Assembly: GCA_017989775.1 (NCBI GenBank)
Contig: JAGNPF010000012.1
Coordinates: 1-7,107 of the forward strand
Reading direction: 5' to 3'
Length of the DNA stretch: 7,107 nucleotides
Source of the DNA: Flavobacterium sp.
Lineage (GTDB): Bacteria; Bacteroidota; Bacteroidia; Flavobacteriales; Flavobacteriaceae
The notes under the pieces are model-generated. The model saw only the letters and a list, made by a program, of their open reading frames with translations, ran no database searches and was not told where the DNA came from. Positions 1 to 6,059 of this stretch are shown here, one piece after another. A program made the position numbers and the translations under genes. Positions within the stretch are counted from its first letter, which is position 1, and every line of letters starts with the position of its first letter.

Positions 1-2168
1 CCAAATACTCCAATAGCGAATAATTCTTTGTTGTTTGGGAATAATTCATATTTGAAATCGGCATTGTAATTGTCAGAATTTTTAAGATTTTCGTTCCCTT
101 TTATAGAAGTACCATCCGCATTTACATAGGTTATTGGCAATAATTCCATCGCTACTGGACGTGTAATTGTTTTAGACAATGACAATCTTAAATTACTCTT
201 GTCATTCAAAACATATTTAGAATTAATAGAGGGCAAAATATCTAATTTGTCTTCATTCAAGATTTTATAGGTTTGTGTAAAACCAAATCCTTGTTCGCGA
301 TATTTCAGTTCACGGGTAGAATTTTCGGCTCTTAATCCTGCATTGATATCAAATTTATTACTTAAAGCAATAAACAAATTGAAATAACCTGCATTTACAA
401 ATTGATTCAGTTTTACTTTCCAATCTCCATTAGATTCTTCCTGTACATATAAAATTCCATTATTGATGTCTTCGTTAATGAATGAACTAATGGAGTTTAA
501 ATTTGCTGTATAATTCTTGTCAATGATTTTCTTGCCCGAAAGGAAACGGTATGTAGATTGCATATCATTAAGGAAATTATTGTATCCAACAGAAAGATTA
601 TTAGTTTTTTCTTTTGCACCAAACTTCCAATTGTATTCTAAAAAGGAAGAGAAATAATAGTTTCCTTTAATATCCAAATATTGACGGTTCAAGTTGTTTC
701 CACCGTAAGATATATTAATATCTGTCTCGTTTATTTTCTCGCCAAGGATGAACTTTCTATCCGGTTGTTCAAAAGAAGTGTCCACATAAGAACCACCCGC
801 TTTAATGGTATGTTTGCCGTCTTCCGTAATTTTGTAATCCGCCAATAATTGATTGTTCCAATACAATGATTCTTCGTATTGGTTCATACGGATTAAAGAA
901 TTAGGTTGATTCACTTGACTAAGTGTATATCCAAGTTGATCTTGAATTTTGCTATCAGTAGCTTTGATTAACATAGAGTTAAGCATTGCTTTAAATCGAT
1001 TTGACTTATATTGAAATCCTAATAATGTAGAAAGTGTAGTTTGATAACTGTACTGAGTAGTATAGAAATTATTGTCATAATTTTCAAATCCAGTACTAAA
1101 AGTTCTTTCAACTCCTTCTGTATAGGCGTAATTATTATCAAAATTGATAGACAATATGTAACTAAAATTTCTCCCTTTTTCTAAATTATATTTGTGAGAA
1201 TTCAAAAACCCAATACTGGTATTCAAAGGACTTTTAGTGGCTCCTACATCCCAAGAATTTTTCCCGTATGCTTGGTCATATTGAGAAGGTGTAAGTTTAA
1301 CTGCACTTGGCACACTTCCAAATATAGGAGAAAGAGCTCTATCATTACCCGTTAAACCAAAGAATCCTTTTGATGAATCCGCATCATAGGAAAGCAAGAA
1401 ATCATTTAAATTGTTGTTTGTAGTATAACCAAAACCAATATTCAATTTGGTAATGTTTTTGGGTTGGGATGTTTCTATATTTACAGTAGCTCCACCAAAA
1501 TCTCCTGAAATGTTCGGATTAAACGTTTTGTAAACATTTAATACTCCAACCACGTCCGTCGGGAATAAATCCAAAGGAATTATTTTCTTGAAAGGACTGT
1601 TGGATGGTGTTTGCAAGTCGTTTATCAATAAGTTGTTGTAACGGTCTTCCAGTCCACGAATGAATAAGCCTCTTCCGTCCACTTTCGTGATTCCGGTAAT
1701 TTTTGTCAAACCTTCCTCGACATCGCTAACTCCTTTGCGGGACATTTCCTGTGCACCAATACTTTGTTTGATAACGACGGCATTTTTTTGGTCCAGCAAA
1801 ATGGCGGTTTCTTTTTCCCTGCTTGCGGCAGCTTTTATCACTACTTCTTTTAAGTTGTAGTTGGTAGGAACCAAGGATTCATTGGTGATGGTCGTTTGTC
1901 CTTCGTTTACGGTAACCATTACTTCGGTAGATTGGTATCCGGCCAAACTGAACTCCACGATATACACGCCGGGTTGGATGGCAATGGAAAATTTTCCCTC
2001 TCCATCGGTATTGGTGCTTACGTTGGCTTCTTTTATGATTACTTTTGCTGCGGCTAATGCTTTTTGGTTTAAATTTTTGTCTGTCAATACTCCAGTGATT
2101 GTTCCATCATTTTTCGCAAAGGAAATAGTGGTAACTAATAGTAAAATAAACAAGATTCTCAATTTCAT
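1..2168 (-). CDS. TonB-dependent outer-membrane receptor with N-terminal carboxypeptidase-regulatory-like domain (C-terminus beyond window)
   Basis: The minus strand is open from an ATG at 2168 to the left edge: 722 codons with no stop, so the gene is partial at its 3' end. Residues 1-18 form a Sec signal peptide (MKLRILFILLLVTTISFA). Residues about 22-98 resemble the carboxypeptidase-regulatory-like beta-sandwich common on Bacteroidota receptors (TITGVLTD, then NTDGEGKFSIAIQPGVYIV). The plug spans about 120-235 and shows RGLEDRYNNLLIND, IPLDLFPTDVVG and GDFGGATVNIET, all typical of TonB receptor plugs. The rest is an aromatic- and Asn-rich beta-barrel. Family knowledge says such proteins import bound ligands across the outer membrane using TonB-ExbBD energy. 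The ligand is not readable from the sequence; the Pho neighbours and a degenerate Pho-like promoter suggest phosphate or a phosphorylated compound. It has no SusD partner on its 5' side, and the other side is not visible. The barrel part is clearly more AT-rich than the plug part. Confidence 0.93.
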   Translation of the reverse strand, partial: MKLRILFILLLVTTISFAKNDGTITGVLTDKNLNQKALAAAKVIIKEANVSTNTDGEGKFSIAIQPGVYIVEFSLAGYQSTEVMVTVNEGQTTITNESLVPTNYNLKEVVIKAAASREKETAILLDQKNAVVIKQSIGAQEMSRKGVSDVEEGLTKITGITKVDGRGLFIRGLEDRYNNLLINDLQTPSNSPFKKIIPLDLFPTDVVGVLNVYKTFNPNISGDFGGATVNIETSQPKNITKLNIGFGYTTNNNLNDFLLSYDADSSKGFFGLTGNDRALSPIFGSVPSAVKLTPSQYDQAYGKNSWDVGATKSPLNTSIGFLNSHKYNLEKGRNFSYILSINFDNNYAYTEGVERTFSTGFENYDNNFYTTQYSYQTTLSTLLGFQYKSNRFKAMLNSMLIKATDSKIQDQLGYTLSQVNQPNSLIRMNQYEESLYWNNQLLADYKITEDGKHTIKAGGSYVDTSFEQPDRKFILGEKINETDINISYGGNNLNRQYLDIKGNYYFSSFLEYNWKFGAKEKTNNLSVGYNNFLNDMQSTYRFLSGKKIIDKNYTANLNSISSFINEDINNGILYVQEESNGDWKVKLNQFVNAGYFNLFIALSNKFDINAGLRAENSTRELKYREQGFGFTQTYKILNEDKLDILPSINSKYVLNDKSNLRLSLSKTITRPVAMELLPITYVNADGTSIKGNENLKNSDNYNADFKYELFPNNKELFAIGVF

Positions 2169-2191
2169 TTTTGTTTGTGTTTTTGTTTGTG
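2168..2191 (-). repeat. 12-bp exact tandem duplication in the TonB-receptor leader
   Basis: Read on the minus strand, CACAAACAAAAA occurs twice back to back (2191-2180 and 2179-2168), the last A being the A of the receptor start codon. It forms the A-rich, Shine-Dalgarno-free leader expected in Bacteroidota. Both copies are needed for the TTTG-to-ATG distance (27 bp) to match that of the porin and pstS promoters (29 bp). Confidence 0.85.
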
Positions 2192-2225
2192 CAAAGGAAT
2201 GGCTGATTTGTAAAGTAAAAGTTAG
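2192..2225 (-). promoter_or_regulatory. Candidate promoter of the TonB receptor with degenerate Pho-like box
   Basis: On the minus strand the order is CTAACTT (2225-2219), N4, TTTACAA (2214-2208), N12, TTTG (2195-2192). This is the same spacing as the porin and pstS promoters, where the half-sites are TTAACAT and TTAACnn. Each half-site here matches at 5 of 7 positions. The -7 region CCTTTGCA is identical to that of the porin. The receptor ATG lies 27 bp after the start of TTTG. That PhoB binds here is an inference from spacing and partial similarity. Confidence 0.55.
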
Positions 2226-2265
2226 TGCATCATTACCATTTGGTTTCTTCAATATTAATAAATCG

Positions 2266-2290
2266 TTAACATATTAAATTGCGGTTAACG
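2266..2290. promoter_or_regulatory. TTAAC cluster in the divergent TonB receptor/phoB intergenic region (possible second PhoB site)
   Basis: Two GTTAAC sites lie 19 bp apart (2265-2270 and 2284-2289). On the minus strand TTAACCG (2288-2282), N4, TTAATAT (2277-2271) gives the 11-bp repeat period of the candidate Pho boxes, pointing towards the TonB receptor. On the plus strand TTAACAT (2266-2272) is an exact half-site but has no good partner 11 bp downstream. No TTTG lies at the expected distance in either direction, so this would be an upstream or auxiliary site. GTTAAC is self-complementary and the region is AT-rich, so chance is a real alternative. Confidence 0.35.
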
Positions 2291-2332
2291 AAGCTTTTCA
2301 ACTATTTTTTTATTGTTACATTTACAATCGGA

Positions 2333-2344
2333 AATGCTAGCATT
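2333..2344. promoter_or_regulatory. 12-bp perfect palindrome upstream of phoB
   Basis: AATGCTAGCATT is a perfect palindrome centred 56 bp before the phoB start codon. Just upstream is a further inverted repeat, ATTGT-N7-ACAAT (2312-2328). Either could be an operator for a dimeric regulator, but nothing in the sequence identifies one. No convincing TAnnTTTG element for phoB was found; TACATTTA at 2317-2324 is the nearest. Confidence 0.25.
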
Positions 2345-2394
2345 GCGTGTTTTTTAATGGTATAACACGATGAACAAACATTATTTTTCTTGAT

Positions 2395-3078
2395 ATGAAA
2401 AAACACAACACAAAGATTTTATTGGTTGACGATGAACCGGATATTTTGGAAATTGTAGGATACAACCTAGCCCAGGAAGGCTATCAAATCGTGACCGCCT
2501 CCAATGGCAAGGAAGCTATTTTGAAAGCCAAAAAAGAAATGCCCGACCTTATTATCATGGACGTGATGATGCCGGAAATGGATGGCATGGAAGCTTGCGA
2601 AAACATTCGTAAAATTCCGGAACTCAATAACGTAATCATTACTTTTCTTACCGCCCGAAGCGAAGATTATTCGCAAGTGGCCGGATTTGATGCCGGTGCC
2701 GATGACTACATCACCAAACCCATTAAGCCAAAACTATTGGTAAGCAAGGTGAAAGCATTGTTGCGCCGATTGAAAGAACAGGAAAAAAGCAGTGAAACCC
2801 TCAATGTGGGCGGCATCGAAATCAACCGCGAAGAGTATAAAATAATAAAAAACAACCAGGTAATCGCCTTGCCTCGCAAAGAGTTCGAATTGTTCTATTT
2901 GTTGGCTTCAAAGCCTGGAAAAGTGTTCAAGCGCGACGAAATTTTGGACAAGGTTTGGGGCAATGAAGTGGTCGTGGGCGGAAGAACCATAGATGTCCAC
3001 ATCCGAAAATTGCGAGAGAAAATTGGCGATGATTTTTTCAAAACCATAAAAGGGATAGGATACAAGTTCGAAGTATAA
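2395..3078 (+). CDS. phoB: PhoB-like OmpR-family response regulator
   Basis: This 227-residue protein has the standard length and two-domain layout of OmpR/PhoB regulators. The receiver domain (about 6-122) holds the acidic pair D12-D13, the phospho-acceptor D56 in IIMDVMMPEMDG, T86 in FLTAR, and K108 in DYITKPIKP. The winged-helix DNA-binding domain (about 135-227) shows PRKEFELFYLLASKPG, then RTIDVHIRKLREKIG and the closing IKGIGYKFEV. By family, phosphorylation by the partner kinase promotes dimerisation and binding to direct repeats, which matches the 11-bp repeats upstream of the porin and pstS. The phosphate role is inferred from context: phoR, porin and pst genes follow. From sequence alone another OmpR-type regulator is possible. 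The ATG is supported by an A-rich start and by the receiver domain beginning directly after it. The stop is followed by the 62-bp palindrome. Confidence 0.93.
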   Translation: MKKHNTKILLVDDEPDILEIVGYNLAQEGYQIVTASNGKEAILKAKKEMPDLIIMDVMMPEMDGMEACENIRKIPELNNVIITFLTARSEDYSQVAGFDAGADDYITKPIKPKLLVSKVKALLRRLKEQEKSSETLNVGGIEINREEYKIIKNNQVIALPRKEFELFYLLASKPGKVFKRDEILDKVWGNEVVVGGRTIDVHIRKLREKIGDDFFKTIKGIGYKFEV

Positions 3079-3111
3079 AGTCTTTATTTAAAATTAATTT
3101 TGTTTTTCAAT

Positions 3112-3179
3112 ATAATACCGATTGTGTATGGAATGGGTTTCAATCTTTATTGAATCATTCAATACATAATCGGTATAAT
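3112..3179. repeat. 62-bp near-continuous palindrome (long hairpin) flanked by ATAAT, between phoB and phoR
   Basis: The arms 3115-3129 and 3162-3176 pair over 15 bp with one G.T. After one mismatch (3130/3161), GAATG (3131-3135) pairs with CATTC (3156-3160), followed by one G.T (3136/3155), a two-base bulge, and TTCAAT (3139-3144) pairing with ATTGAA (3149-3154) around a CTTT loop. That makes 27 pairs in 62 bases. Read as a mobile remnant, 13-bp terminal inverted repeats starting ACCGATT are flanked by ATAAT on both sides (3112-3116 and 3175-3179), which looks like a 5-bp target duplication. Alternatives are a weak terminator after phoB (only TTTT at 3179-3182 follows), an mRNA processing or stability structure, or a protein-binding site. 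Confidence 0.7.
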
Positions 3180-3187
3180 TTTATCGT

Positions 3188-3195
3188 TAAATTTG
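3188..3195 (+). promoter_or_regulatory. Candidate phoR promoter, -7 element TAAATTTG
   Basis: TAAATTTG is an exact match to the Bacteroidota -7 consensus TAnnTTTG. Its TTTG begins 26 bp before the phoR ATG, close to the 27-29 bp seen at the other promoters in this window. No clear TTG -33 element and no Pho-like repeat sits at the matching upstream distance; the right arm of the 62-bp palindrome occupies that region. This suggests phoR can be transcribed separately from phoB. Confidence 0.5.
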
Positions 3196-3217
3196 TATCA
3201 AATATAGTTTCACATAT

Positions 3218-4300
3218 ATGAAAATAAGTTTTAAAAAAACCTACAGGTTTGCCGTAATTTCAGCTTTATACATCGGTCTTTTTGCTACTATGTTTGTGAT
3301 GTTGTTGGTGACAATGGTATTTCAATACACCCCGAAAAGAATCTTTTTGTTTGGAGGCGTTTTTCTTTTTTTTATTTACGCATTTTCATTTATCGTCATA
3401 CAATACAGGGTGGAACGTTTCATTTATCGTAGGGTGAAGAAAATCTACGACGATGTTTCCTTGTTGGAATCCAGTTCTTTCATCAATCAGCCCATAACCA
3501 CCGATATGGAAACTCTTACTCAGGAAATGAAGAAGTATGCCACCGGCAAAAAACTGGAAATCGAAATGTTGAAGGTTCGAGAAGAATACAGAAGAGAATT
3601 CCTGGGCAATGTTTCGCACGAGTTGAAAACCCCGTTGTTTACCGTTCAAGGCTATATTTCCACTTTGCTGGATGGCGCGATGGACGACAAAATCATTCGA
3701 AAAAAATATTTGAAACGTGCTGAAAAAGGAGTCGAACGCTTGATTTACATTGTCGAAGACCTGGACATGATTACCAAATTGGAAGTGGGCGACTTGAATC
3801 TCGAATTTTCCGAATTCGACATAGTGGACCTGATTCAGAATGTTTTTGACCTGTTGGAAATGAAAGCCGACAAAAAGAAAATCACCTTGGCATTCGAAAA
3901 TTACCACATTAAACCCATTTTTGTAAAAGGCGACAAAGACAAACTACAACAAGTTATCGAGAATTTGATTGTCAACTCCATAAAATATGGCAAAGAAGGT
4001 GGCTTGACCGAGGTTGGATTGATTAACCTGACCAAGAAAAAAGTCTTGGTTCGAATTACCGACAATGGAGAGGGGATAGAAAAACAAAACCTTCCCCGGA
4101 TTTTTGAACGCTTCTATCGCGTTAACAAAAGTGGTTCGCGTACGGAAGGAGGCTCTGGATTGGGATTGGCCATCGTCAAACACATCATCGAAGGCCACAA
4201 GGAAAAAATATATGTAGAAAGCGAGTTTGGCATTGGTTCCGAGTTTTCTTTCACCCTGACCAAAGCCAAATTAAATAACCAAGCGGAAAGGTTGAGTTAA
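3218..4300 (+). CDS. phoR: PhoR-like membrane sensor histidine kinase
   Basis: This 360-residue protein begins with two transmembrane helices (about 10-35 and 42-63) joined by only a few residues, so there is almost no periplasmic domain. A linker (about 64-120) follows and no PAS domain is evident. The HisKA domain has H134 in GNVSHELKTPL. The ATPase domain shows the N box ENLIVNSIKYG (248-258, N253), the G1 box DNGEGI (282-287), the F box IFERFYR (295-301) and the G2 box GGSGLGLAIVKHI (311-323). All catalytic elements are intact. By family it autophosphorylates on the histidine and passes phosphate to the partner regulator, here the upstream PhoB. With no recognisable sensor domain, input probably comes through the membrane helices or from the Pst transporter and PhoU, as known for PhoR in other bacteria. 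Its phosphate role rests on neighbours. It sits 139 bp after phoB, with its own likely promoter. Confidence 0.9.
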   Translation: MKISFKKTYRFAVISALYIGLFATMFVMLLVTMVFQYTPKRIFLFGGVFLFFIYAFSFIVIQYRVERFIYRRVKKIYDDVSLLESSSFINQPITTDMETLTQEMKKYATGKKLEIEMLKVREEYRREFLGNVSHELKTPLFTVQGYISTLLDGAMDDKIIRKKYLKRAEKGVERLIYIVEDLDMITKLEVGDLNLEFSEFDIVDLIQNVFDLLEMKADKKKITLAFENYHIKPIFVKGDKDKLQQVIENLIVNSIKYGKEGGLTEVGLINLTKKKVLVRITDNGEGIEKQNLPRIFERFYRVNKSGSRTEGGSGLGLAIVKHIIEGHKEKIYVESEFGIGSEFSFTLTKAKLNNQAERLS

Positions 4301-4407
4301 CATACAACCAAAATTATTTTTAGCAAGGATTTAAAAATCAACACTTTGAGATATATTTACTAATTTTACTACTTTAAATAAAGGTTAATTTATCATCAAC
4401 ATAATAT

Positions 4408-4445
4408 TGTGTTAACATTAACTTAACACAGCAGTATCACCTTTG
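4408..4445 (+). promoter_or_regulatory. Candidate Pho box and promoter of the porin gene
   Basis: TTAACAT (4412-4418), N4, TTAACAC (4423-4429) is a direct repeat with an 11-bp period, followed after 12 bp by TTTG (4442-4445). The ATG is 29 bp after the start of TTTG. This equals the pstS promoter base for base in spacing, and 11-bp direct repeats are the known style of PhoB sites. The -7 region reads CACCTTTG, which lacks the first T of TAnnTTTG. The same stretch also forms an inverted repeat, TGTGTTAA (4408-4415) with TTAACACA (4423-4430). Confidence 0.72.
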
Positions 4446-4470
4446 CAAAAAATAAATCATAAAACAAAAA

Positions 4471-5814
4471 ATGAAAAAATTTTTATTTGCAAGTTTACTA
4501 GTTGTTTCATTTGCAGCCAATGCACAAGATGTGAAGAAAGACGAAATCAAGAAAGAAGTGGTTCGTATTTTGGATTCCATCAATTCCATCAACAACGAAA
4601 AACAAGTTGAAAAGGATAAGCAAATCGAAAAGGAAAAAGCCGAGAAAATCAAAGCCGACAAAGAAGCTTGGTACAACAAATTGTCCCTCCGTGGATATGT
4701 GCAAGTTCGTTACAACGGATTGTTTTCTACCAATGACAAAGTTTCTTGCGATCAATGCGACAAATCTTGGGGAACAACTTCAACCGCACCGGATGCCAAA
4801 TCAAACAATGGTTTCTTTATAAGAAGAGCCCGTCTTGTTTTTTCGGGACAAATACATCCCAATGTATATGTTTATATCCAGCCGGATTTTGCCAGTTCAC
4901 CGGGATCGGGAGTCAATCATTTTGCCCAAATCAGGGATGCTTATGCCGACATTTCGTTCGACAAGAAAAAAGAATTCAGGGTTAGACTTGGACAAAGCAA
5001 AATACCTTATGGATTCGAAAACTTGCAATCCAGCCAGAATCGTTTGACCTTGGATCGTAATGACGGCTTGAATAGCGCCATTGTCAACGAAAGGGATTTG
5101 GGGGCGTTTTTTTACTGGGCTCCAGCCGAAATCAGGGAGCGTTTCGCCATGCTTGTAAAAGATGGATATAAAGGGTCGGGAGATTATGGCGTGTTTGCCT
5201 TCGGAGCTTATAACGGTCAAACGGCCAATAAATCCGAGACCAACAGGAATTTGCACGTGGTTACTAGAATAACCTATCCTTTTGTCATCGGAAACCAGAT
5301 AATAGAGCCTGGATTGCAGGCCTACACCGGAAAATGGGCTTTTACTAGTGAATTGTCCACCGGAGTAGCAACTCCCGGTCTTGACAAACAATACGTTAAA
5401 GATCAAAGGGTGGGAGCCACTTTCGTTTTGTATCCAAAACCATTCGGAATCCAAACCGAATACAACTTTGGTAAAGGACCACGTTACGACAAATTGACCA
5501 ATACGGTTGATGTTACTGATTTGGAAGGTGGTTATGTAACTTTGAATTACAAATGGGACATAAATTTGGCCAAACACCATTTCTTGTATCCTTTTGCCAA
5601 GTTCCAATATTATGATGGTGGAAAGAAATTTGAAAAAGATGCCAGAAGTTACGTGGTAAGGGATTATGAGTTGGGAATCGAATGGCAACCCATCAAGGCG
5701 TTCGAGTTGGTGGCCGAATGGGTTATCTCCGACAGAACCTTCGAAGACAGCGCGCTTCCAAACAACAGGCAACAAGGAAATTTGTTGCGATTGCAAGCAC
5801 AGTTCAATTTCTAA
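4471..5814 (+). CDS. OprO/OprP-type phosphate-selective porin
   Basis: This 447-residue protein has a Sec signal peptide (MKKFLFASLLVVSFAANA, then Q19). Next is a highly charged Lys/Glu-rich helix, probably a coiled coil (about 20-66), and then a beta-barrel beginning LSLRGYVQVRYNG (71-83). GFFIRRARLVFSG (114-126), NVYVYIQPDFA (131-141) and RLGQSKIPYGFE (172-183) are hallmarks of the Porin_O_P family in Bacteroidota. The chain ends in phenylalanine (QAQFNF), as outer-membrane barrels do. A CDQC pair (C93, C96) sits near the first loop and may be a disulfide or metal site. The family includes anion- and phosphate-selective trimeric porins; the Pho-like promoter and adjacent pst genes support phosphate here, but selectivity cannot be read directly. 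Alternative: a general anion or polyphosphate porin. It is apparently monocistronic, bounded by its own promoter and a strong terminator. Confidence 0.92.
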   Translation: MKKFLFASLLVVSFAANAQDVKKDEIKKEVVRILDSINSINNEKQVEKDKQIEKEKAEKIKADKEAWYNKLSLRGYVQVRYNGLFSTNDKVSCDQCDKSWGTTSTAPDAKSNNGFFIRRARLVFSGQIHPNVYVYIQPDFASSPGSGVNHFAQIRDAYADISFDKKKEFRVRLGQSKIPYGFENLQSSQNRLTLDRNDGLNSAIVNERDLGAFFYWAPAEIRERFAMLVKDGYKGSGDYGVFAFGAYNGQTANKSETNRNLHVVTRITYPFVIGNQIIEPGLQAYTGKWAFTSELSTGVATPGLDKQYVKDQRVGATFVLYPKPFGIQTEYNFGKGPRYDKLTNTVDVTDLEGGYVTLNYKWDINLAKHHFLYPFAKFQYYDGGKKFEKDARSYVVRDYELGIEWQPIKAFELVAEWVISDRTFEDSALPNNRQQGNLLRLQAQFNF

Positions 5815-5834
5815 ATTTTCTGGGCATAAATCAG

Positions 5835-5876
5835 AAAGAGGCTATTCCGTAAATCATGGAATGGCCTCTTTTTTTT
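5835..5876 (+). terminator. Rho-independent terminator after the porin gene
   Basis: AGAGGC-T-ATTCC (5837-5848) pairs with GGAAT-G-GCCTCT (5858-5869), giving a 12-bp stem with one G.T pair and a 9-base loop, followed by a run of seven T (5870-5876). Two A residues before the stem extend pairing into the T run, so it could also act on the opposite strand. A smaller inverted repeat, TTTCTG (5817-5822) with CAGAAA (5832-5837), lies just before it. Confidence 0.9.
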
Positions 5877-6000
5877 GAAATTTCAAAGGTTATTGTGTTG
5901 ATGTTCAGTGAATAAAGATTTATCTTTGTTAGGCTTTTTTCTCTTTATTGTAAAATTATCGTAAACAATACCCAAATAGTAAAGATTGAATAATACTGGC

Positions 6001-6034
6001 TTAACATAGCCTTAACGTTGGGGTTTTACTTTTG
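6001..6034 (+). promoter_or_regulatory. Candidate Pho box and promoter of pstS
   Basis: TTAACAT (6001-6007), N4, TTAACGT (6012-6018) is an 11-bp-period direct repeat. Twelve bases later comes TTTG (6031-6034), part of TACTTTTG (6027-6034), an exact TAnnTTTG match. The pstS ATG at 6060 lies 29 bp after the start of TTTG. The layout is identical to the porin promoter. PhoB activation is inferred from the repeat geometry and gene content. This promoter overlaps the upstream TTG at 6018, ruling it out as the pstS start. Confidence 0.78.
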
Positions 6035-6059
6035 TGAAAAATTTAAACATACTTTGAAA

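Noticed and set aside
1660..2277. Two plus-strand open frames (1660-1860 and 1861-2277)
   Set aside because: They lie antisense to the signal peptide, regulatory-like domain and plug of the TonB receptor, whose minus-strand frame has clear domain motifs. Their translations show no recognisable family.
3386..4198. Minus-strand frames of 173 and 84 residues opposite phoR
   Set aside because: They are antisense to the histidine kinase H-box to G2-box region and show no motifs of their own.
4297..4303. TTAACAT at the phoR stop codon as a further Pho half-site
   Set aside because: No second half-site occurs 11 bp downstream, and its first four bases include the phoR stop codon, so it is likely chance.
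4301..4407. Search for a terminator or small gene between phoR and the porin promoter
   Set aside because: No GC-containing stem with a T run and no credible open frame was found on either strand. phoR transcripts may run into the porin.
4897..5796. Long minus-strand open frame of 299 residues opposite the porin gene
   Set aside because: The plus strand encodes a complete porin with signal peptide, family motifs and terminal phenylalanine. The antisense frame has no domain and arises from the porin's codon bias.
5911..5949. Inverted repeats upstream of pstS (AAAGAT-TT-ATCTTT and AATAAAGA with TCTTTATT)
   Set aside because: They are short, AT-only or nearly so, and not placed in relation to the promoter; such repeats are expected by chance in this composition.
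6018..6059. TTG start for pstS 14 codons upstream of the ATG
   Set aside because: It begins inside the second Pho half-site, spans the TACTTTTG -7 element, and would put a polar segment ahead of a normal signal peptide.
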